The notes below the pieces were generated by a model. The model saw only the letters and a program-made list of their open reading frames with translations. It ran no database searches and was not told the origin of the DNA. The position numbers and the translations under genes are program-made. Below, in pieces: positions 8,401-16,410 of a DNA stretch of 23,459 nt (positions within the stretch are counted from its first letter, which is position 1; every line of letters starts with the position of its first letter). The DNA comes from Chondrus crispus. Taxonomy: Eukaryota > Rhodophyta > Florideophyceae > Gigartinales > Gigartinaceae. Location: NCBI RefSeq assembly GCF_000350225.1, contig NW_005178576.1:1-23459 (forward strand). Reading direction: 5' to 3'.

Positions 8401-8409
8401 ATGCTACAT

Positions 8410-8423
8410 TGGTCTCCCGACCT
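8410..8423 (+). other. tRNA primer-binding site of element B2
   Basis: TGGTCTCCCGACCT, identical to that of element C, one base after the LTR terminus. Confidence 0.75.
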
Positions 8424-8484
8424 AGAAGGCCACACGATTACCGCGAGAAGAATATCGTTCGAGTCCGCGTCCGCACGCGTCGAA

Positions 8485-10267
8485 ATGAAAGAAGGATCCG
8501 CCCCCTCAATTCTATCCGAGCCAGCGAATATAGAGTCAACCGCGTTCCGCACCTCCGAGTCAGCCGCGCTCTGCGTCCCATTCGGCGGCGGTGGCGCAGG
8601 TCTCAATGACCGCGAACCGTCGCCTGAATTATCAGAAGGCCGCGCACGCGCGATGTATGACCGGATCGCGACGTATATTGAGGAGGTCCGGACCGCGCTT
8701 CGAATCGACGTAACCGACGCGGTATATTCGCGTTGCACGGAAGAACTACGATCCCTTCGCGAAGGGAGGTTTGAACGCGTCTCCCAGTCTCTGGATAACC
8801 TCCGAGCACTAGTCGATCAACTGCAGAGTCGACTGGTGCTCGTCGAAGAATCGCGTCTCGACTCCCCCGACGAGTTCGGGGAAGGCCGCCCCGAGAGGAC
8901 GGCCTCTGCGTGACGTACTGACGCGAGACCTTTTCCTTCCGCGGAGCAGATGCGCGCGTTTGCCCATGTGACCGCGCAGTTAAATTCTACACGCCGACGT
9001 TTTCGTCAGATAGAACGTACCCTGACGGCGACGTCACCCGGAGCCCCACCGTTAGGGCCTGGTGGTACTGTACCTCCGAACGCGTCCGGCGCTCAAGATG
9101 TGGAGCCGGCTGGTGGTGACACCAGTCGGCCCGCACGCGGAGATCGAACAAGGATGGACGCAATTTTCGCGTCCGAAACCCAAGCCCTGCCGCATGTCGC
9201 CGGAGACATGCGGCAGACGGTTCGCGTACTTTTACGCGGACGACACTAGACGCGGGGATACCACCCGGGGATCGAGAGAACCGATTCTCGCTTTTGATCC
9301 CCGGTGGGGCGGCTATCAGCCCCAGGATCTCACTACGCGTCTGGGCCCGGTAGACGTCCGTACGCTACCGGTGACCCCATTTGGCACATTGGGCCCTGCG
9401 GTCCTCGGGGTCGAGGCGGTCCACATGATGATACAGGAATTTAGCTCCGTAGCTAATTACAGGATGTATCGCCTGGACAACGTCTCGACCCTCGTCACGT
9501 CAGGGGACGCGGGGCGAATCGCGAAATATGTGCAGCGTTTTCGTGGGATTCGTCCCATGATGCGCAATTTCGATGGAACGAACGCGATTGAATTACTCCC
9601 CTTCCTGAAAGATGTGTGCATCACGTTCAATTCGCAACATCTGACGGAAGGGGTCGCGATTCGCGTACTCGCGCATTTTCTCGAACGCGACGCCGAAAGA
9701 TTATATACAAGCTACACTATGCGCGGAATCTGCGCAGGTCAGCTCCATGACGATGTGAGCTGGCCTGGGCTTATTAATCAATTCATCAAGCGCTACCTCA
9801 CTGATGACGTACTGGGGGTAGCGCACGATGCCGTCGCGTCGGCTCATCAGAAGCCGCACGAGACGGAAAACGCGTTCGCGGATAGGCTCGAATCGAACGC
9901 GTTCAAGTGCACCGCGATATTTACGGAGCAAGCCTTGGCTCATTATTTTCTACCCGGATTGGCTCCCACGACGCGAGAAGCGGTGGCAGAGACCGTCCAG
10001 AGGTTGCCCGCGAACTAGAAGACGGACCTGTCAATTATCAGACGCATCGCGACCGCAGAAGGAACCACGTTTCGCGCCCGACGCGGACTACCGCTGCTGG
10101 ACCCGAAACCGGCACCGAGGGGAGGGAGAGCCGCCAGGTCGAACGCGACGAGCTCCCCCGCGTCAGCCCTACACGTTAACGAGGAGGATTGGGAAGCTGA
10201 CCCCGTCCTCGTCATGAGAGGCGGGGAGGCTACAGGAGGCTGGCCGTCAACGGCGGCGTCGACAGAG
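8485..10267 (+). pseudogene. gag: Broken gag of B2
   Basis: The probable start is ATG 8485 (MKEGSAPSIL); the frame is open upstream, but only through the LTR end and PBS. The region 8640-8870 encodes a charged coiled coil (RIATYIEEVRTALRIDV, SQSLDNLRALVDQLQSRL). A TGA at 8911-8913 (CGA elsewhere would read Arg) interrupts the frame, which otherwise runs on to about 9220. A shift into the next frame then leads to the capsid core (9560-9990: FDGTNAIELLPFLKDV, EGVAIRVLAHFLERDA, HETENAFADRLESNAF). That core lines up with A1 Gag residues 346-480 in the pattern of conserved hydrophobics, EG.AIR.L..FL and YTS. A TAG at 10016-10018 is in frame, and reading continues past it (LSIIRRIATAEG) to the LTR A1 junction. 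No zinc knuckle is reached. Confidence 0.7.
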
Positions 10268-10487
10268 TGTAGTGCAATACACACCTGGAAAGGGGGGTGA
10301 AAAGAAAGGAAAATATTTGGATATGAAAAGTAGTCCGGGTTGGGGGACACACGTGTGAATAATTGCACAGTTTTAATTTTTAATTGTTTTATTTTATTTA
10401 GTTAATTAGTTGGCATTAATTTTGCTGACACTAGATTAGATCTAGGATCTAGCGCCGCGAGCTACTGTACTGGCTCCGGCGGGGTGA

Positions 10488-10493
10488 TATATA
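10488..10493 (+). promoter_or_regulatory. TATA-like element of LTR A1
   Basis: TATATA about 220 bp into the LTR, matching the relative position of the boxes in LTRs B and C. A 6-bp hairpin follows 10 nt downstream. Confidence 0.4.
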
Positions 10494-10734
10494 CCTTAGC
10501 CCTCTGACTACCAAGTCAGTAAAGGTAACCCGAGTTGCCAGAGTTGAATGTCGCCTGGGTCGAAGTCCGTCTCTACCAAGACGCTCCCTTTTACCTAAGC
10601 CTACGGCATCCTTTGCGCTCGGGGGTTCCCTTCTCTTTTCCCTTTATTTCCCTATTCATTCCTCTACTTCTATTTCTATATTTCCCTTAATTGTGTTGGT
10701 TCCATTGGAGTTGGTTGCGACCGATCCGGTGTAG

Positions 10735-10985
10735 GTGTTTTAGCCATCGGGCAACACGTTGTGTAGCGCTGCTACAGTTTCAAGTTCCGTCGGAAGGCTG
10801 TTGCGACGACGCCTCCGTCGAAGGTCTTACTGTATAAGACAGAGTTGGTACCACCTACCGCGATTGCGATCGCGCTGGTGAGGGTGTTTCTAGCCATCGG
10901 GCAACACGTCGGTAGTAGCGCTGCTACACAATTACGATCCCGTCGGGTAGTGCTGAACAAGCCCCCGTCGAAGACCTGGAATTAT
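10735..10985. repeat. Imperfect ~100-bp direct duplication inside LTR A1
   Basis: Copies at about 10735-10835 and 10884-10985, offset by about 150 bp, share TAGCCATCGGGCAACACGT, TAGCGCTGCTACA, CCGTCGG and CCGTCGAAG in the same order with substitutions and small indels between them. Confidence 0.7.
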
Positions 10986-11319
10986 ACCCAAGGTGCTGAA
11001 GACGCTCGTCGAGCATTGGCCTTACAACCCAGCGAACCGCGGTTACATTCTCGTAGACAAGCCCAACCCGCACTCGCCGAGCGCTCAAGTCTTCACAAGT
11101 CTCTACCACCATTTTCCTCCCGGGCCGGGCATCTTTCCTTACCCCCCCCCCCGTCGGAGTTGAGCTACCGTGGGCCGCAAGCCCACACAAGGGGAAAGGG
11201 AGTCTCGAACGCTCCGTAGCGCGTGCCACCGGCAGTTGTTGTTATTGCTGTTGTTTTTCGTCTTTTTGTTTGACCGTCGGACTGTGTTCGCGGCCTGCCA
11301 GGCACATTGCACTACAAAG

Positions 11320-11333
11320 TGGTCTCCTGACCT
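11320..11333 (+). other. tRNA primer-binding site of A1
   Basis: TGGTCTCCTGACCT stands 3 nt after the LTR. It differs from the other two sites by one C-to-T change, which would still allow a G-U pair with the same tRNA. Confidence 0.75.
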
Positions 11334-11406
11334 AGATTTGTGTCTACAGCAAACCCGATCTAGAATTGTGTCGACGACAAATTTGACCTGGAGTTGTACT
11401 ACGAAA
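11329..11406 (+). repeat. Three tandem ~28-bp units next to the PBS
   Basis: The units start at 11329, 11357 and 11385. Each opens with GA(C/T)CT(A/G)GA and closes with a purine-rich CAAA or GAAA. The first unit begins inside the PBS (its last five bases, GACCT). After the third unit the words ACTAC and AAAGTGGTCT recur (11404-11413), echoing 11311-11325. Confidence 0.6.
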
Positions 11407-11483
11407 GTGGTCTGGGTAACCGAGACCCTTTTTATATTTTTTTTGTTTGTACTTTTTTTTGTGTAGGTTCGCTTGTACGAGCG

Positions 11484-13769
11484 ATGTCAACAAGCGCCCC
11501 CGGGAACATCGGTCCCGGAGCGGGTAGGAGCGGATCGGCAAGGGCGTCGAGGATCCCGCGAGGTCCTCGCACCCGAAGCCAGGCCAATACGGCCACGGAT
11601 CCCGAAGGTCAAGAACCCCCAACGGGGATTGCAGCCGACAAGGATAACCTATCCTATAGGTTCGAGAACATGGGCGAGGAAATTCGCCAAGAGATGACGA
11701 AAAATCTCGAGGCTGAACTAGCCCTCGTCCGGAAGCAACTGGAGTTGCAAGCATACAAGTTCCAGGCCGTTTTAGGAGAGCTATCGGCTCGAGTGGATCT
11801 CGTCGAGAAGGAGCGAGGTGATGCCACCGACGGTCTGGAGCCGGATGTCTTAGCTTCGTTGAAAAGTTCGGTCAAGGACGCAAGGCGCGACGCGAATCAA
11901 GCTTTGGAGTCCTTAGGTAAATTTAGAAGCAGTATCGACGACAGGTTCTACCGCGCCGCTCATCGTCTCAAGGACCTTGAGCAGGTCGCCGGGCAAGAGC
12001 CGCTCCCAACGGGTCGAGAGGGCGACCTTCGATCGAAGAAGGACAAGGCCGCTGTACAGCGGAGTTCCAAGTCGAAGACTTCGAAGAAGAATCTGCGACG
12101 CCGGAGCAAGAGTCACTTTAGTGACGAGCCGGAGGGCCAAGACTCAACGGCCGAGTCGAATGGCCTTTCCGAAGATGGTGACGACGGTTCGTCGAACCAT
12201 GCCAGCGATTCCGAACATCGTTCAGGGAAAGGAAAAGGAATTTCGCAGGGCAAGAAAATTACCTCCAGACGGGGCGGGATAACTTCGTCCGCCTCGCTGA
12301 GAGACAAGGACGCGGAGCCCGAAGATGTCGCAACGCGGCGCGGGTCGCGATGGGAGGAGTTGGAGGAGCTGAATCCGACCAACTACCTCTTCAAGAAATT
12401 ACTTTCGTACCAAACGTACCGTTTGCGGAACCCACAGACATATTTGTCAAGTTCTCGGCGGACCGCCGTGCGAAAAATCAGGAGAGATATTCCGCCTAAG
12501 GTGAAGAAGGACAACACGTTCACAGGTGAGGACGGGGTCCTTGTGTTGGATTTTTTGGCAAAATTAGTTCAAGAGTTCGATACTCAAGAAATGAACGAGG
12601 GGCAAGCGATCCGCTTGTTGCACAAATTTCTAAGCGGCATCGCCTTGAGACAGTACACTTCGGTGTCTCAGACGGCCGGGTCCCATCACGGAAAGGTGTC
12701 CGTTTGGCCGGAGGCCGTACAGTGGTTGTTGAGGAGTTTCGCAACCGACGAGGCGATTCGTCAAGCCGTGCTCGCATTGCGAGAGGTTCAGCAAAGACCG
12801 TCTGAAGACGAGATGGAATTTTATATCCGTCTGACGGACGCGAGCAATCGATGTGGAAACGTATATTCGATGGAAGAACAAATGACGATGTTTATTGAAG
12901 GACTCGATTCGAGTATCAAGCCGATGGTATCTCAATACCGACAAGACAATCGAGACGTTTCGTTTTTGAGACTAGTTAATTACGCGAAGGCGCATGGCTC
13001 GGCGAGCCGCGCTAAGGACAAGAATACCAAGAAGGTCACGATTCAGACGCCGTCGACGATCAGGACGGGTAAGAAGCCGAGGGCTTCTTATCCCGGTCGC
13101 AAAAGTCACGCCGCCGTCCATTTGGCCGAGTCCATTTCCGCGTCAGATGAGCGCTGTGCGCATGGAAGTAGCGAAAATCACTACGAGGGCGCGTTGGTAG
13201 CCGAAGGCAATTTTATTGAGCCATCGGAGGGCTACGGACACGAGGACTACGGGGCAAGCGGGTCGTCAACTCTACCGACGCCCACATACACGACGGAGTC
13301 GTTTTCAGAGCCCACGGATCCCGTGATGATGTTCCGGGGGTGCGGCCACACGCCGGCGCCGCACATTCCGATGGAAGACAAGGGTACAACGTTTCGAAGG
13401 CCAGGCTGGATGGGAAGGCCGCAACATCAAGGAAGGCCGCCGGCCCGTGGAGGACCTAGGCCGCAATATCCCGTCAAGAAGCACGGATTGGTGTGCTATC
13501 ATTGTTACGAAAAGAGGCACGCCGCGCCAACGTGCATTCTTTCCCTCCGGGAAATGCACCGAGTTTTGGAAAATTATGAGGCGTTGTCTCCGATGGAGAG
13601 GTTAGGGATACCATCGACGAGTTATCTGAAGGTCAGGAATTGGTTCCATTCGCAGACGGCGAGCACGCCGAGTGCTGCCACGCCGAGGTCGAACCAACCC
13701 TTCAGCGGGCCTGCCGCGGGGCCCGCGTCGTCGGACGTGAGAAGGGTCCCGCAGCGGCAGGAAAACTAG
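11484..13769 (+). CDS. gag: Gag polyprotein of chromovirus A1 (761 aa)
   Basis: Gag assembles the particle and packages element RNA. I chose ATG 11484 (MSTSAPGNIG). The frame is open from 11394, but the extra 30 residues come from a T-rich leader ending in GTGTAG, which looks like an intron acceptor or untranslated tract. Domains: Gly/Ser/Arg-rich N terminus 1-60; coiled coil about 62-170; Lys/Arg/Ser linker 175-210; acidic Ser-rich stretch 212-250; capsid core about 343-500 (FTGEDGVLVLDFLAKL, EGQAIRLLHKFL); Gly/Pro/Arg-rich segment around 635-660; one CCHC knuckle, C671-C674-H679-C684 (nt 13494-13535). The usual Gly before the His is Arg here (EKRH), unlike A2. The gene is uninterrupted. Pol overlaps its end in the -1 frame. 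Confidence 0.85.
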   Translation: MSTSAPGNIGPGAGRSGSARASRIPRGPRTRSQANTATDPEGQEPPTGIAADKDNLSYRFENMGEEIRQEMTKNLEAELALVRKQLELQAYKFQAVLGELSARVDLVEKERGDATDGLEPDVLASLKSSVKDARRDANQALESLGKFRSSIDDRFYRAAHRLKDLEQVAGQEPLPTGREGDLRSKKDKAAVQRSSKSKTSKKNLRRRSKSHFSDEPEGQDSTAESNGLSEDGDDGSSNHASDSEHRSGKGKGISQGKKITSRRGGITSSASLRDKDAEPEDVATRRGSRWEELEELNPTNYLFKKLLSYQTYRLRNPQTYLSSSRRTAVRKIRRDIPPKVKKDNTFTGEDGVLVLDFLAKLVQEFDTQEMNEGQAIRLLHKFLSGIALRQYTSVSQTAGSHHGKVSVWPEAVQWLLRSFATDEAIRQAVLALREVQQRPSEDEMEFYIRLTDASNRCGNVYSMEEQMTMFIEGLDSSIKPMVSQYRQDNRDVSFLRLVNYAKAHGSASRAKDKNTKKVTIQTPSTIRTGKKPRASYPGRKSHAAVHLAESISASDERCAHGSSENHYEGALVAEGNFIEPSEGYGHEDYGASGSSTLPTPTYTTESFSEPTDPVMMFRGCGHTPAPHIPMEDKGTTFRRPGWMGRPQHQGRPPARGGPRPQYPVKKHGLVCYHCYEKRHAAPTCILSLREMHRVLENYEALSPMERLGIPSTSYLKVRNWFHSQTASTPSAATPRSNQPFSGPAAGPASSDVRRVPQRQEN

Positions 13770-13778
13770 AGAGGGGAA

Positions 13779-13797
13779 TCTCGCATGAGCCGCGAGA
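13779..13797 (+). promoter_or_regulatory. Conserved stem-loop after the gag stop (A1)
   Basis: TCTCGC/GCGAGA with a 7-nt loop begins 9 nt after the gag TAG, exactly as in A2. A second stem, CGGGGC/GCCCCG, lies at 13823-13837. They are candidate recoding signals for gag-pol expression, inferred from conservation and position only. Confidence 0.4.
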
Positions 13798-13896
13798 GGC
13801 ACAGGATCGACGTACTGTGCCCGGGGCTCAGCCCCGTTCCCCGTCTCTAAAGGAAAAATTTGGCCCCAATGAGGAGGTTGTTGGATTGGTGGATAA

Positions 13897-15110
13897 GCCA
13901 AGCCCACAGGGCCAGCTCAAGTCAAGAAAATTCTGAGCCGAGCCCGAGATCATCCGCTGGAAGAAGTTCGAAGACCCTGGTACAGGGTTAAGCGAAGGGA
14001 GTGTCCCGAGAAGATTTTGGTTCTTGCGCGAAAAAACTACAAAGTTTACGCGGACATTGGACCAACAGTTGGATTGATGAGCCGGGTGTTGTCTGTATTA
14101 GACACCGGCGCGGGACCAAACCTTGTGCGAAAATCGGAACTCCCGGCTGGAATGGAATCTCTAGTGTCCTACGGACCGACCCAAGACATTGGCGACGCGA
14201 ACAACAGGCCACTCCAGACTCTCGGCACAATTAGAATGCCTGTGAGGCTTGGAAAATTTGTGGCCGCAGCCGAGTTTATTGTATGCGAAAAACTAGCCGT
14301 CCCGCTAATCCTAGGCGCGGACTACTGTGACCGGTTTGTGGAAGCCATTTATCCAAGGAAGAAAACGGTTGAGTTGGCGGATTTCTCGGAGGTTCCGATA
14401 GTTAGACGGTTCTCGACGAGAAAAGAGAAGAAGAACGTCGTCCTGGGGGAGGACGAGAATGAAGGAAAGGTGGAGCGAATTTCCCCAAATGTAAAAGTGG
14501 CAAGAGCCACGACTATCGAGCCAGGGACGCAACGCGTCGTGGAATGCACCTCGAAGAGGGCGAGCTTGGTTGTGGTTCAGCCGTACTCGTCGTTGTACGA
14601 AAGGCACGGGTTGACGTGCACGAATGGTGTCGTTCAGGTTGAGCCTGACAGGCCATTTCGTTTACTCGTTGCGAATTTTAGGACGTACCCTGTCAGGGTG
14701 CAAAAAGGCCAGGTGGTGGCAGATTTATTGCGGCATCCGAGAGCCGCGCTCGAGATCAAAACCACCATTGGTGAAGTTCTCGGAATTCAAGAAAGGAAGA
14801 AAGAAAATTTTCCTAATTCCACCAAGGCGCCTACGGGCGAGGCAAGATGCGAACCGTCGGATCAAGGCCGCGAGGACCAGCCAGAAGAACGGTCGGCAGG
14901 GCTTTCTGCGTCGGCATCTACGAAACCGCAACTCAGGATTGAGCCGCCACCGCTGGACGTGGAGGACCTCGACCTGAGCCACGTGCCGGACCGGCTGCGC
15001 AAGCAGTTCCGTCGGATGTTCAAGAAGTATTCAAGGATGTGGGATGGGACGCTTGGTGAAATTAATATCACAGTCCATCGGATCGAGTTGATCCCCGAGA
15101 CTCGTCCCAT
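13897..15110 (+). pseudogene. pol: Protease and linker segment of A1 pol
   Basis: This is a retropepsin-type aspartic protease that would process Gag and Pol. The catalytic DTGA is at 14101-14112 in the context SVLDTGAGPNLV. The second retropepsin signature is LILGADYCDRF (near 14305). About 250 residues of linker follow: a conserved hydrophobic block (VVVQPYSSLYERHGLTC, VRVQKGQVVADLL) and a charged, poorly conserved tract. The segment ends in the pre-RT motif (VHRIELIPETRPI), where the CCCAT duplication throws the frame and a stop follows at 15157-15159. It has no ATG start of its own. The segment itself shows no lost catalytic residue. Confidence 0.8.
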
Positions 15111-15115
15111 CCCAT

Positions 15116-16405
15116 CGCACAAGCCCCGTATCGGGCCGGGCCTAAAGCCCGCGAAGTAGAAGATGCAGAGGTGCAGAAGATGTTGGAGGCACGAGTGATA
15201 GAACCAGCGCAGTCAGAATGGGCGTCGCCCGTGTTGCTGGTGCCCAAGCCGGATGGGTCAATGCGTTTTTGCGTAGACTACCGCAGGTTGAACGCAGTGA
15301 CGGTGAAAGACACGTACCCATTACCGCGCACGGATGAGTGCCTGGACTCGCTTGGTGACACCAAGGTTTTCTTCGCGTTGGACGCGATCTCGGGATATTG
15401 GCAGATGCCTATCCCTGAGCGCGACCGCGACAAGACCGCATTTTCGTGTCACTCAGGACTGTATCGCTTCTCAAGAATGCCCTTCGGGTTAACTAACGCG
15501 CCAGCGACGTTCCAGAGAGCAATGGATATCCTGCTCTCTCCGTTCCGTTGGAAGTGCTGTTTGGTGTATCTGGACGACATAATAATTTTTAGCAAGTCAT
15601 GGGAGGAGCACATCGTGCACGTGGATGAAATACTGTCTGTATTGGAGAAGGCAGGTGTGAAGCTCAAGCTTCGCAAGTGTGAATTTTTCGTCGAAAAGAT
15701 CAAGTATCTGGGCCATGTAGTTCGGCCAGGTACATTGGAAGTGGACGCTGCGCGAACCGTCGCATTGGAACAAGTGAGGTACCCTCAAACGCAGACTGAG
15801 CTCAGGAGCTTCTTGGGACTTTGTAATGTCTACCGCAGATTCGTTCCGCATTATGCGAAAATTGCGCATCCGCTCAACCAACTGTTGAAGAAAAGACAAC
15901 CGATCCAGTTGGAAGGATTCGACGAACAATGCAAGAAAGCTTTTCATAAGCTCAAGGACGCCATCCTGGCACCGCCGGTGCTGGCGCTGCCGAAGAAGGA
16001 CCTACCCTACTCGGTAGATACCGATGCAAGCGACTATCAAATTGGCGCTGCATTATTTCAAACACACCCGGATGCGCGACGCAAACCCATCGGGTTCTTT
16101 TCAAGAACGTTAGCCGCAGCCGAGAGAAACTATTCGGTATCAGAAAAAGAATATCTAGCGGTAATTTTGGGCCGTACAGACTTTAAGACCATATCTATAT
16201 GGCGAGCACTTCATTGTGCATACCGACCATGCCTCATTGAGGTCGTTGATGAACGTAACCGACCCCAGCGGGAGATTAATCCGATGGAGGCTCCGCCTCT
16301 CGGAATTTGATTTTGAAATCAAGTACAAAAAGGGAAAGGCTAACAGCCAGGCGGACGCTTTGTCAAGGTTGCGGACCGCAGGAGAAACCGTCGACGAAAT
16401 CGACG
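15116..16405 (+). pseudogene. pol: Reverse transcriptase and RNase H of A1 pol
   Basis: RT copies element RNA into DNA, and RNase H removes the RNA strand. The RT core from 15195 shows the ordered motifs EWASPVLLVPKPDGSMRFCVDYRRLN, broken here only for length; YPLPRTDECLDSL; FFALDAISGYWQMPI; MPFGLTNAPATFQRAMD; the catalytic YLDD at 15567-15578; and KIKYLGHVV. The connection region has LRSFLGLCNVYRRFV. RNase H starts with SVDTDASDYQIGAAL and has SEKEYLAVI. It then shifts frame at the T run 16165-16168 and continues (HTDHASLRSL, KGKANSQADALSRL) until the A run at 16406. All visible catalytic residues are present. Confidence 0.88.
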
Positions 16406-16410
16406 AAAAA

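Larger units (their letters stand above)
7790..8408 (+). repeat. LTR of B2 (619 bp, 5' LTR)
   Basis: Its termini are TGTAGCATAA and TTATGCTACA, a perfect 10-bp inverted repeat. It shares scattered blocks and overall length with the LTR at 2716-3335. It contains a TATATTAAA box, a TG-rich pyrimidine tract near 8320-8345, an acceptor-like CACAG at 8351-8355, and the terminal stem-loop. The PBS follows after one base. Confidence 0.85.
7790..10267 (+). mobile_element. 5' portion of a Ty3/gypsy-like element (copy B2)
   Basis: LTR, PBS and most of gag are present; the element is cut at 10268 by LTR A1. It sits in gag of element C, with flanking host bases CGAAG. Its LTR is related to LTR B1, so its intact relatives may carry the antisense ORF seen in B1, but no 3' region of B2 is in the window. 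Confidence 0.8.
10268..11316 (+). repeat. LTR of A1 (1049 bp, 5' LTR)
   Basis: Its termini TGTAGTGCAAT and ATTGCACTACA form a perfect 11-bp inverted repeat. The PBS follows after AAG. The first 200 bp are AT-rich. A TATATA box is at 10488, a CTGACT/AGTCAG hairpin at 10504-10519, a pyrimidine-rich tract near 10625-10690, and a roughly 100-bp internal duplication at 10735-10985. A GTGGGC/GCCCAC hairpin (11170-11186) and a weak GCCT/AGGC stem near 11293-11303 precede the end. Confidence 0.85.

Noticed and set aside
8326..8484. Upstream extension of the B2 gag frame into the LTR
   Set aside because: The frame is open but runs through the LTR-end stem-loop and the PBS, which are non-coding; ATG 8485 is more reasonable.
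13785..13787. ATG after the gag stop as an independent start for pol
   Set aside because: It is in the gag frame and meets a stop after about 20 codons in both A1 and A2; it does not lead into pol.
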